Made by a program: the position numbers and the translations under genes | Shown here: positions 1 to 7,737 of the stretch, one piece after another | Position numbering within the stretch: the stretch's first letter is position 1 | How the letters are laid out: each line of letters starts with the position of its first letter | Notes under the pieces: generated by a model | Databases searched by the model: none | Seen by the model: the letters and a program-made list of their open reading frames with translations, nothing else | What the model was told of the DNA's origin: nothing | DNA from: JAVXTH01 sp036642795 | GTDB lineage: Bacteria > Bacillota_I > Bacilli_A > Erysipelotrichales > Erysipelotrichaceae | Length of the DNA: 64,000 nt | Assembly (NCBI GenBank): GCA_036642795.1 | Contig: JAVXTH010000002.1 | Span: 1-64,000 of the forward strand | Direction of reading: 5' to 3'

Positions 1-55
1 GTTCAGTTTTCAAAGATCGATTTTTACTTTCGCGCTTCCTTTTTCAATTGGCGCT
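1..55 (-). other. rRNA-operon-type leader, cut by the window edge
   Basis: Read on the minus strand, this stretch lies downstream of the 61-90 promoter and ends in CTTTGAAAACTGAAC. That motif resembles the antitermination/processing region ahead of 16S or 23S rRNA genes in low-GC Gram-positives. The rRNA gene itself is not in the window, so the call rests on the motif and promoter strength only. Confidence 0.45.
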
Positions 56-60
56 CGTTT

Positions 61-90
61 ATAATACCCCATTCTACTATCCCTTGTCAA
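61..90 (-). promoter_or_regulatory. Strong promoter, probably of an rRNA operon to the left
   Basis: On the minus strand TTGACA (85-90) and TATTAT (61-66) are separated by 18 bases, with an A-rich stretch just upstream (91-110) that looks like an UP element. Transcription would run off the left edge. The transcript then carries a CTTTGAAAACTGAAC stretch (1-15), a sequence typical of Firmicutes rRNA leaders and spacers. No protein start follows inside the window. The promoter is seen directly; the rRNA assignment is inference. Confidence 0.65.
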
Positions 91-174
91 TCATTTTATC
101 TTCTTTTTTTCGCTTCTTTTCTACTCTTTCTTTCTTTCTTCTCGTTTTACCTCTTTCACTTCATTTTTTGTATC

Positions 175-205
175 AAAAAAGGCATAAAACCGGTTCTTTT
201 ATGCC
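175..205 (-). terminator. Rho-independent terminator of spx
   Basis: A perfect 9-bp stem (181-189 with 197-205) and 7-base loop are followed on the minus strand by six T (175-180), 14 bases past the spx stop codon. Confidence 0.9.
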
Positions 206-218
206 TTAGCCTTTAAAA

Positions 219-662
219 CTATATTTCAATACATGCTTCTTTTCTTGTTTTTCCACAAATAGAATAGTTTGGACAACTTTCATTGCATGCTTTTGATGCC
301 AACGCTCTTAATTCACTTGGAACAAAACTTGTAATTTCATCATCATCGTAACCGACCACAAAATTGTTTTCATTCACAATGATTGGTCGTTTCAATATAG
401 ATGGGTTTTGTTGGATTAAATCCACCAACTCCCTTAACGACAAATCATCGATATTCTTACCTAGTTCTTGAAACACCTTAGAACGAGTTGAAATTAAATC
501 CGCAGTACCATTTTCCGAACGTTGTAACAAATACTTAATCTCTTCTTCTTTTAATAAAGCCGTAAATATATTTTTTTCAACAAAGTTAAGTTCATTATCT
601 TTCAGCCATTGTTTTGCTTTACGACAACTAGCGCACCCTGGAGATGTATAAAGTATAATCAT
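219..662 (-). CDS. spx: Spx/ArsC-family RNA polymerase-binding regulator with a Cys-rich tail
   Basis: This thioredoxin-fold protein of 147 residues belongs to the Spx/MgsR branch of the ArsC family. Family members bind the alpha C-terminal domain of RNA polymerase and redirect transcription under thiol stress. The redox switch CASC is at residues 10-13, and an Arg sits at position 92 in KRPI, the position important for Spx activity. Typical Spx is about 131 residues. The extra C-terminus carries four Cys (126, 130, 136, 144) that look able to bind a metal or act as a second redox switch. Ribosome site AGGAGG lies 8 bases before the ATG. The gene is a single-gene unit between its own promoter and a terminator. 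Assignment to Spx is confident; the role of the tail is unknown. Confidence 0.9.
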   Translation of the reverse strand: MIILYTSPGCASCRKAKQWLKDNELNFVEKNIFTALLKEEEIKYLLQRSENGTADLISTRSKVFQELGKNIDDLSLRELVDLIQQNPSILKRPIIVNENNFVVGYDDDEITSFVPSELRALASKACNESCPNYSICGKTRKEACIEI

Positions 663-682
663 AACAATTACCTCCTGTTCCT

Positions 683-711
683 ATTATATCGTAGATAGGT
701 GTTATTTGAAA
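683..711 (-). promoter_or_regulatory. Promoter of spx
   Basis: TATAAT (683-688, minus strand) lies 20 bases before the start codon, with a poor -35 (TTCAAA-like) about 17 bases upstream. The weak -35 fits a gene whose expression could need help, but no operator was recognised. Confidence 0.5.
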
Positions 712-750
712 AGATGTATTTTATTTTTTTGTCGCTTAACTTTAAAATAG

Positions 751-779
751 TTGAAAAATAAATCATCTAAGCGTATGAT
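751..779 (+). promoter_or_regulatory. Promoter of the trpS leader
   Basis: TTGAAA (751-756), a 17-base spacer and TATGAT (774-779) sit directly ahead of the T-box leader. The predicted start near 786 gives a leader of about 250 bases. Confidence 0.7.
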
Positions 780-785
780 AAAGAT

Positions 786-1015
786 AGAATTATGTTGCGT
801 TTGAAAAAGTTGTAGTAATATTTTAATCCCCTATTACAGAAATCACACGATTGTTGAGAGTGTGAATATGGTTAGAATATGAATTGGGACTTTGGAGCAT
901 GATAGCTTATCTATCCGGGGTATTACCCGTTATCCTAAAAGTGGTTGTTTAAAAACAACAAGTCGGGTGGCACCACGCATTCAATTGCGTCCCTTCAATA
1001 ATGGATGCTTTTTTT
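786..1015 (+). promoter_or_regulatory. Tryptophan T-box riboswitch
   Basis: The leader contains the full T-box core AANNNGGGTGGNACCNCG at 960-977. A Stem I base helix (AAAGT near 805 with ACTTT at 889-893) frames a specifier loop, GAAT-TGG-G, whose TGG Trp codon is at 885-887. The variable base after TGG in the T-box bulge is C (971), which would pair with G73, the discriminator of bacterial tRNA-Trp. The terminator is GCATTCA (977-983) with TGGATGC (1002-1008) and seven T. Uncharged tRNA-Trp should stabilise the antiterminator and switch trpS on. Specifier, discriminator pairing and downstream gene all agree. Confidence 0.95.
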
Positions 1016-1038
1016 ATATCAAAATAGGAGGATATGAA

Positions 1039-2031
1039 ATGAAAAGAATGTTAAGTGGTATTAAACCAACCGGAAAATTAACCTTAGGAAATTACATTGG
1101 AGCGATTCGCCATTTTGTCGAATACCAAGATGATTATGAAATGTTTATCTTTATCGCCAATATGCATGCGATTACCAGTGGTCATGATCCTAAAGAATTA
1201 AAACAAAACACCAAAGACTTGATTGCTTTATATCTTGCAAGTGGTTTAGATCCAAAGAAAGTAAATTTATTTCTTCAAAGTGATGTGAGTGAACATAATC
1301 AACTTGGTTGGATTATGACATGTCACTCTTATATGGGAGAATTAAATCGAATGACTCAATATAAAGATAAATGCGCCAAAGGTGAAACCAACATCACCGC
1401 TGGCTTATTCACTTATCCATCTTTAATGGCCGCCGATATTTTATTATACGATGCCGATTTTGTACCCGTTGGCGAAGATCAAAAACAACACGTAGAATTA
1501 ACTCGTGATTTAGCCGAACGTTTTAACCATCGTTATGGCGATACCTTTGTCATTCCCCAACCACTCGTATCAAAAGTTGGAGCCCGCATTATGTCGCTTC
1601 AAGATCCAACTAAGAAGATGTCAAAATCAGATAGTGATCCAAAAGGAACGATTAATTTATTAGATGAACCAGCTGTAGCTCGTAAAAAGATTATGTCAGC
1701 GGTAACTGATTCTTTCGCAAACATTGCTTTTGATCCACAAAAGCAACCAGGGCTTGCCAATCTCTTTGAAATATTATCTTCTTTAAATGGTGAATCCATT
1801 GATTCCATCGTAAATCGATTCAAAGGTCAAGGTTATGGTGAAGTTAAAAAAGAATGTGGTCAAGCCGTCTTTGATTTCTTAACTGAATTACAAAATAAGT
1901 ATCATCAAATCATGGATAGTGGCATGATTGAAACCGTCTTAAAAGAAGGCAGTGAAAAAGCTGGATCAATTGCTCATAAGAAAATGCTTAAAGTTAATAA
2001 AAAAATCGGTTTTCAATTATTTAATCATTAA
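1039..2031 (+). CDS. trpS: Tryptophanyl-tRNA synthetase
   Basis: Class I aminoacyl-tRNA synthetase that charges tRNA-Trp with tryptophan, 330 residues, the usual bacterial TrpS length. The HIGH-like signature TLGNYIGA is at residues 15-22 and KMSKS at 193-197. The start at 1039 is chosen because AGGAGG (1026-1031) lies seven bases upstream and the protein then begins MKRMLSGIKPTG as in the family. An in-frame extension to 892 would run through the T-box and is rejected. The gene stands alone under T-box control. Confidence 0.97.
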   Translation: MKRMLSGIKPTGKLTLGNYIGAIRHFVEYQDDYEMFIFIANMHAITSGHDPKELKQNTKDLIALYLASGLDPKKVNLFLQSDVSEHNQLGWIMTCHSYMGELNRMTQYKDKCAKGETNITAGLFTYPSLMAADILLYDADFVPVGEDQKQHVELTRDLAERFNHRYGDTFVIPQPLVSKVGARIMSLQDPTKKMSKSDSDPKGTINLLDEPAVARKKIMSAVTDSFANIAFDPQKQPGLANLFEILSSLNGESIDSIVNRFKGQGYGEVKKECGQAVFDFLTELQNKYHQIMDSGMIETVLKEGSEKAGSIAHKKMLKVNKKIGFQLFNH

Positions 2032-2065
2032 GAAAAAAAGAATTATCAATTGTGATAATTCTTTT
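2032..2065. terminator. Bidirectional terminator between trpS and murD
   Basis: A 10-bp perfect stem (2039-2048 with 2053-2062) with loop ATTG is flanked by A7 on the left and TTTTATTTT on the right, so it can end both trpS (+) and the converging murD transcript (-), whose stop codon begins right beside it. Confidence 0.9.
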
Positions 2066-3383
2066 ATTTTATATAATCCTTAACATATTCCTTAAAGATT
2101 TCTCCTCTTTGTTCATAATTATCAAATTGATCATAACTAGAACATGCTGGTGATAATAAGATAACATCACCTTTTTCGGCAATTAAGTTCGCATAATCAA
2201 ATGCTTCTTTCATATCTTCACATATATGTGAACGCGAGAAGATAGTTTGAAACTTTTCTTTTGTCTCACCAAAAGCTACACAACATTTAACTCTTTGATC
2301 AAATGCTTTTAATGGTTCAAAAGAAATTCCTTTATCATGTCCCCCGGCAAGCAAGATAATATTCTTATCAAAGGCCTTTAATGCGGTTACCACCGCATCT
2401 GTATTCGTAGCCTTTGAATCATTATAGTAAGTAACCCCATTTATGTTTCCACAAAACTCCAAACGATGTTCAATGGCTTCAAATTCAGCAATCCCCTCTT
2501 GAATGTTTTGAATCGATACGCCAAGTTTATAAGCCATACAAGCAGCGATCATGGCATTTGATAGATTATGAGATCCAACAATTTTCAAGCTAGCAACTTC
2601 AAATAATCTAAGTCCACGTAGCGTTGCCCAGCCATCTTGAATACATAAATCAACATCCTCTTTAATTAATGAGTAATCAATCATGGTTGCCTTAATATCT
2701 TTGGTATATTGCATCACGATTTCATCATCAACATTACGTAAGAACCAATCATCTTTGGTTTGGTTTTGCGCAATTTTTACTTTTGATTGATAATAAGCTT
2801 CTACATTTCCCATATAATCTAAATGATCCGGAGCAAGATTACAGATGACCGCAATTTCTGGATGAAAGGTATCAATCCCTAATAATTGGAAATTACTCAA
2901 TTCTAATGCCACATCTTTTTCTTCATCTCCATATTGAGAAGCAAGTTCACTTAGTGGACAACCGATGTTGCCAGCAACGAGTGCACGATGATTTTTTTGT
3001 AGCAAAGCATATAAAATGGATGTAATGGTTGTTTTCCCATTGGTTCCGGTAATCGCACCATAATGAAATCTAGGTGCACAGCAATAAGCAATCTCAATTT
3101 CCGTATAAATCTTTATAGAATGATCTTCAAACCATTTTACGAAAGGAACATGATAAGGAATTCCTGGATTCTTTACGACAAAATCCCATTCTGTATTTTT
3201 TAAAAAGTCTGGATGGCCTGCCTCCAATACTTCAATTCCTAAGTGAAGCAATTCTTCTTTGTTCTCAATCGTTGAAGCATCGTTTAAGCAAACCGTTGCA
3301 CCTTCATTTTTTAATAATTTACTAACGGCAACACCGCTTCGCGCTCCACCAATCACCAATACTTTTTTATCTTTGAATTTCAT
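2064..3383 (-). CDS. murD: UDP-N-acetylmuramoyl-L-alanine:D-glutamate ligase
   Basis: Cytoplasmic Mur ligase that adds D-glutamate to UDP-MurNAc-L-Ala with ATP, second step of stem-peptide synthesis. It has 439 residues, close to the family norm. An N-terminal Rossmann-type UDP-binding start (VLVIGGARSG, residues 8-17) is followed by the ATP loop GTNGKTT at 113-119 and the central NDSKATNTDA motif. The start follows AGGGGTGATG and lies one base after the mraY stop. It is the last gene of the first dcw block, ending in the shared terminator. In Bacillus, spoVE-murG-murB-divIB would come next; here those genes are elsewhere (39.2-35.3 kb). Confidence 0.96.
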   Translation of the reverse strand: MKFKDKKVLVIGGARSGVAVSKLLKNEGATVCLNDASTIENKEELLHLGIEVLEAGHPDFLKNTEWDFVVKNPGIPYHVPFVKWFEDHSIKIYTEIEIAYCCAPRFHYGAITGTNGKTTITSILYALLQKNHRALVAGNIGCPLSELASQYGDEEKDVALELSNFQLLGIDTFHPEIAVICNLAPDHLDYMGNVEAYYQSKVKIAQNQTKDDWFLRNVDDEIVMQYTKDIKATMIDYSLIKEDVDLCIQDGWATLRGLRLFEVASLKIVGSHNLSNAMIAACMAYKLGVSIQNIQEGIAEFEAIEHRLEFCGNINGVTYYNDSKATNTDAVVTALKAFDKNIILLAGGHDKGISFEPLKAFDQRVKCCVAFGETKEKFQTIFSRSHICEDMKEAFDYANLIAEKGDVILLSPACSSYDQFDNYEQRGEIFKEYVKDYIK

Positions 3384-3384
3384 T

Positions 3385-4347
3385 TTACATCACCCCTAAG
3401 ATCAAACCAACGATGGCCAATATAACAGCAGCTGAATAAAACATCATAACCACTTGTGTTTCTTTATATCCACTTAATTCAAAATGATGGTGAAGTGGTG
3501 CCATTTTAAAGATTCTTTTTCGTGTCTTCTTAAAATAAGTTACTTGAATTACAACCGATAACATTTCCGCAAGGAAAACACCACCAATTACTAATAATAA
3601 CAATTCCTGTTTCAATACCATCGCACTACTAGCTAGCAATGCTCCTAAAGCAAGCGAACCGGTATCACCCATAAAGATCTTCGCTGGATGAATATTAAAG
3701 CGCAAATACCCAAGTAAGGCTCCACTTACCGCTAATAGTAACATGGCAACATCTTGATTCTTTTGAAGCAAAGCAAATATGATATAAGGAGCAATCGCAA
3801 TAAACGATGTACCAGCACATAAACCATCTAAACCATCCGTAAAATTTACCGCATTACTCTCTGCTGTGAACATAATAAAGACTAAAACAAAATATAAATG
3901 ACCAATATCAATTGTGACATTAAACAATGGAATTAATACACTTGTACTTGCCATACTTTGATAGAACAAATAGAATACAACCGCAAGAATCGATTGAAGT
4001 AAGAATTTAATGCTTGGTTTTAATCCTTCATTATTTTTCTTTACCACAATAATATAATCATCGATAAAACCGATGCAAGCATAACCTAAATAAGCTAGTA
4101 CAATTAACAACAATTGTTTCGAAGCAAACGCCTTAAAATCTAACACCAATAAAACGAGCACGGGAATTAAAACAAATACAATTCCGCCCATGGTAGGTGT
4201 TCCGTTTTTAGCCTTATGAGAAGCAGGTCCTTCATCACGAACACTTTGGCCAAATTTAATTCTATGTAGAAAGGGAATCAGCAATGGCATTACGACAAGC
4301 GTAAGCAATAAACTGATACCGAAAGCTAATGCATATTTTAAATACAT
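3385..4347 (-). CDS. mraY: Phospho-MurNAc-pentapeptide transferase
   Basis: Integral membrane enzyme that transfers phospho-MurNAc-pentapeptide to undecaprenyl phosphate to make lipid I. It has 320 residues and about ten hydrophobic segments. The catalytic Asp pair DD is at 96-97, NFTDGLDGL at about 168, and the late HHHFE motif (PLHHHFEL) is present. The start follows GGGGAGGATTCATCC, and the first ten bases overlap the end of murE, implying coupled translation. Confidence 0.96.
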   Translation of the reverse strand: MYLKYALAFGISLLLTLVVMPLLIPFLHRIKFGQSVRDEGPASHKAKNGTPTMGGIVFVLIPVLVLLVLDFKAFASKQLLLIVLAYLGYACIGFIDDYIIVVKKNNEGLKPSIKFLLQSILAVVFYLFYQSMASTSVLIPLFNVTIDIGHLYFVLVFIMFTAESNAVNFTDGLDGLCAGTSFIAIAPYIIFALLQKNQDVAMLLLAVSGALLGYLRFNIHPAKIFMGDTGSLALGALLASSAMVLKQELLLLVIGGVFLAEMLSVVIQVTYFKKTRKRIFKMAPLHHHFELSGYKETQVVMMFYSAAVILAIVGLILGVM

Positions 4348-5759
4348 GGATGAATCCTCCCCATTATTAAATGTTTAATAACGTCACGATCGGAAAAGGA
4401 AATATTTTGAGTGCCGATTTTTTGTATCGTTTCATTTCCTCTACCGGCGATAATTATTATATCACTATTCCTAGCAATTGCGATAGCATGTTTTATCGCA
4501 TAATAGCGATTTTCAAATATTTCATGATGTGGAATTGTTTGAACCTCCATGTCTTTTAAAATACTTGTAAGCAATTCATCGCGCGAATTATCCGCAGTAA
4601 AGATTGATACATCGCTATATGCACCTACTACATGAGCCATCGCATAGCGTTTCCCAACGTCTCGATTTCCGCCACAACCGATTACACAAATGATGCGATT
4701 CATCTTTACTTTTTCGCCAAATTGTAAGATTTTCTTCAACGCATCTTCACTATGTGCATAATCAAGCCAGATGGCAAAACGTCCTTGATAGACAACTTCC
4801 ATTCTTCCTAAAACATGATTTAACTTGAGCGCAATGCTTTGAAGTTGTTGATAGCTTAAATTCAAGATACGACCAACCGCAATCATGATCGTAACATTAT
4901 AAACATTTACCATTCCTAATAATGGAATCTTAAATAGAAAATCATTACAAAGAAAGACACTTCCTTTGTTTGTAATAACAACCTCATCTAATTTAAAATG
5001 AGAACTCTTTAAACCATAAGTAATACATTTATGATTGGTTAATTCATATAATTGATGAAGAACTAAATCATCACTATTAATTATTAGTTTACCCTTTGTT
5101 TTTAAATATTTTTCTAATTTAAACTTTGTTTGTTGGTAATTTAATAACGTTCGATGATAATCTAAATGATCACGAGTAATATTTGTATAAACAATTAGAT
5201 CAAAACGTAACGCTGCGATACGTTTTTGATCAATCGCATGCGAAGATACTTCCATTACGATATATTTAACCTTATTTGCTTTTGCTTCTTTAAAACAATG
5301 CGCTAATTGATAAGAAGAAGGAGTTGTATTTCTGGTTGGTGTTATTTGTTGCTTATAATAAATACCATCGGTTCCAATCCGGATGACTTGTTTGCCATTT
5401 ATTTCTAATAATTGCGTAATAATATTAACGACACTACTTTTCCCATTGGTTCCGGTTACCCCAATCACAAACAGCTCTTCACTTAAATTCCCGTAATAAA
5501 AATCCTGAAGTAATCCTAGTTGACTAAAATCAGCATTTCCATAATGATGGTGATGTTGCCCTTGTTTTTCACTTACAACATAGCCACCCTTAGCTAGTGC
5601 TTGTGTACAATAATCATCTTGCTGTTCACAAGCTTCACTAATCAATAACCACTGTTTTTTTATATCACGACTATCATTACTGATTCCTAAAATTTCAATT
5701 GTTTCATCGCTTTCAATCTTTACTATTCTTAATAATTCATTTAACTTTATCTTCGCCAA
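4338..5759 (-). CDS. murE: MurE ligase (adds the third stem-peptide residue)
   Basis: Mur ligase that adds the diamino acid to UDP-MurNAc-L-Ala-D-Glu. GTNGKSS (ATP loop) and a NTTPSS substrate motif are visible. The residue-3 selectivity motif reads DNSR rather than the DNPR of meso-DAP enzymes or the DNPA-type of lysine enzymes, so the substrate is left open. I choose the TTG at 5759 (protein LAKIKLNELL, about 473 residues) because AAGGTG lies about nine bases upstream. The alternative GTG at 5780 adds seven residues and has no clear ribosome site. The gene overlaps the preceding PBP gene by 23 bases. Confidence 0.92.
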   Translation of the reverse strand: MAKIKLNELLRIVKIESDETIEILGISNDSRDIKKQWLLISEACEQQDDYCTQALAKGGYVVSEKQGQHHHHYGNADFSQLGLLQDFYYGNLSEELFVIGVTGTNGKSSVVNIITQLLEINGKQVIRIGTDGIYYKQQITPTRNTTPSSYQLAHCFKEAKANKVKYIVMEVSSHAIDQKRIAALRFDLIVYTNITRDHLDYHRTLLNYQQTKFKLEKYLKTKGKLIINSDDLVLHQLYELTNHKCITYGLKSSHFKLDEVVITNKGSVFLCNDFLFKIPLLGMVNVYNVTIMIAVGRILNLSYQQLQSIALKLNHVLGRMEVVYQGRFAIWLDYAHSEDALKKILQFGEKVKMNRIICVIGCGGNRDVGKRYAMAHVVGAYSDVSIFTADNSRDELLTSILKDMEVQTIPHHEIFENRYYAIKHAIAIARNSDIIIIAGRGNETIQKIGTQNISFSDRDVIKHLIMGRIHPCI

Positions 5760-7692
5760 GATATATCCACACCTTCCCACCCGCTTGCATGAACGTGCCT
5801 TCGCTTGGTAATTGTGCTAAAACATGCGTTCCTTCTCCGATAAATTCAAAAGTGAATGCTTCGTCTTTTACCTTTTCTTTTTCTAAACCGACATAATTAG
5901 CTAATTTATATTCAATTGGATCAAGCCAAGTCGTTTTTTTCGCTATTTGGCTCTTTACTTTCTTCACCTTTAAATAGGGCAAAATATCCTCATAACATGC
6001 TTTCACAACCGGTGCTACAACCGTTCCTCCATATTGAACATCATTTTGTGGTGAATCTACCGCAATATATAAAACAATTTGTGGATCGTTGATCGGTGCT
6101 GCGGATAGGAAAGATAAAATATATTCATTTGCCAAATAAGCTCCATCCACTGCCTTTTGGGCTGTCCCAGTTTTTCCACCAATTTGATAACCTTTCATGT
6201 AGGCATTTTTACCACCTCCATGAGCAACCACACATTCTAATGCATATTTCATCTTATCACTTGTTTCTTTAGAGATTACTTGCCTAATTTTAGTTGGCAA
6301 ATACTCAACAATAGGATCCTTGTTGATTGGATTTACAATCTTGTTTGTAATATAAGGCTTAAATAATGTCCCTCCATTAACAACCGCTGAAAAGGCTGTT
6401 ACTAATTGAATTGGCGTTACCGACAAGCCTTGACCAAAAGCCACCGTTGCCTGTTCTACCTCACCCATCGCTTTTTTCTTAAATACAATTCCACTACTTT
6501 CCCCTGGCATATCAACTCCTGTTTTTGTGCCAAAGCCAAAATTCTTAACGTAATTATATAAATGATCTAAGCCTAGTCTTCGCGAAATTTCCACAAAGCC
6601 TGGATTACTTGAGTTTTCAAGAACCTCAAGAAAAGTTTGTAAGCCATGACCGCCAGCTTTCCAACTTTTAATTCTACGTCCACCTACCATTTCATACCCT
6701 TTGTCAAAGTATGTATCTTTCAACATATCAAATGATTTGGTTTGTAAACCTGCCGCAAAGGTAATTGATTTAAAAGTTGAGCCAGGTTCAAAGCTCATCC
6801 AAATTGGTAAATTGCGATTATAAATAGCAGAAGGATACTCTTGGTAATGATTGGGATCAAAATCGGGTTTTGATACAATGCTTAATATTTCTCCGGTTTG
6901 TGGATTCATCGCTAACGCCAATGCTTGTTTTGGTTTATAGCGTTTCATTAGATTGTTCATTTCTCGCTCAATCACATCTTGCATATAAGCATCAATGGTC
7001 AGCTCAATATCCATTCCTTTTCCACCGGCAACATAGCGTTCATGGTATAAGTTTACATGGTGTCCTTTCGCATCAAAAGGAATCCCTAATGCGCCATTTT
7101 TAGCGGCTAATATCTTATCATATTGTAACTCTAAACCCGCTAAGCCTTGATTATCGATCCCAGTAAAGCCTAAGACTTGAGCTAAATAAGCATGATTCGG
7201 ATAATTTCTTAAAGAATCTTTAACTAAGTAAATACCTGGTTGCCTCATTGCTTCAATCGCTTTGATTTTATCTTCACTTAATAAGCGACCCATCGGTTGA
7301 AGCTTTTGGGTGGATGCTTTTTTACTAATAATTTCATAAATACGATTTTCATCGCTCTTTAGAATGTTTGCTAATCGCTTTGCCATCGCTTTCGGGTTTT
7401 TAATTTGTGAGGGAACAACCATTAAAGAAGTAGAAGGAATATCTTGAGCTAACACAACGCCATTTTTATCTAAAATGCGACCTCTGTTTGCGGTAATCGT
7501 AAAATCACGTTCCCATAACGCTTTTGCTTTTTCTAAAATATTATTATGATTGATTGTTTGTTCATAAACAAGTTTTCCTAGAATAAAAGTAAAGATGATA
7601 ATACAAGCTAGAAACATTTGATCAATTCGCTTTTTAATCTTCCCTCGTATCGTAAAAATCACCTCAACAAAGTATATGATGAATGGATGCAT
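5737..7692 (-). CDS. Class B penicillin-binding protein, SpoVD-like
   Basis: Peptidoglycan transpeptidase of 651 residues anchored by one N-terminal membrane helix (about 29-48). The PBP dimerisation domain is followed by the transpeptidase with S305TFK308, an SxN (NSSNPG) and KTG at 507-509, then a single C-terminal PASTA-like domain. Position after a two-PASTA PBP and before murE, plus the single PASTA, matches Bacillus spoVD. That may mean a sporulation-capable lineage or a second division/elongation PBP. The start is uncertain: the ATG at 7692 has no ribosome site, whereas a GAGGTG lies within codons 10-11 with no ATG behind it. An intrinsic terminator immediately precedes the gene. Confidence 0.9.
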   Translation of the reverse strand: MHPFIIYFVEVIFTIRGKIKKRIDQMFLACIIIFTFILGKLVYEQTINHNNILEKAKALWERDFTITANRGRILDKNGVVLAQDIPSTSLMVVPSQIKNPKAMAKRLANILKSDENRIYEIISKKASTQKLQPMGRLLSEDKIKAIEAMRQPGIYLVKDSLRNYPNHAYLAQVLGFTGIDNQGLAGLELQYDKILAAKNGALGIPFDAKGHHVNLYHERYVAGGKGMDIELTIDAYMQDVIEREMNNLMKRYKPKQALALAMNPQTGEILSIVSKPDFDPNHYQEYPSAIYNRNLPIWMSFEPGSTFKSITFAAGLQTKSFDMLKDTYFDKGYEMVGGRRIKSWKAGGHGLQTFLEVLENSSNPGFVEISRRLGLDHLYNYVKNFGFGTKTGVDMPGESSGIVFKKKAMGEVEQATVAFGQGLSVTPIQLVTAFSAVVNGGTLFKPYITNKIVNPINKDPIVEYLPTKIRQVISKETSDKMKYALECVVAHGGGKNAYMKGYQIGGKTGTAQKAVDGAYLANEYILSFLSAAPINDPQIVLYIAVDSPQNDVQYGGTVVAPVVKACYEDILPYLKVKKVKSQIAKKTTWLDPIEYKLANYVGLEKEKVKDEAFTFEFIGEGTHVLAQLPSEGTFMQAGGKVWIYLGEDKVK

Positions 7693-7698
7693 TTAATG

Positions 7699-7734
7699 AA
7701 AAAAGTATAAATGAAGAAACTCATCTATACTTTT
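7699..7734 (-). terminator. Intrinsic terminator between the two PBP genes
   Basis: A stem of about 13 bp with one G-U pair (7702-7714 with 7721-7733), loop GTTTCT on the minus strand, runs into six T (7704-7699). It begins only a few bases past the upstream PBP stop codon and ends just before the downstream start, so it could lower or gate expression of spoVD-murE-mraY-murD. Confidence 0.7.
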
Positions 7735-7737
7735 GCT

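Noticed and set aside
892..1038. In-frame N-terminal extension of trpS
   Set aside because: It runs through the T-box core and terminator; AGGAGG and the conserved N-terminus place the start at 1039.
1599..1823. Minus-strand open frame inside trpS
   Set aside because: It overlaps the KMSKS region of trpS and has no start signal.
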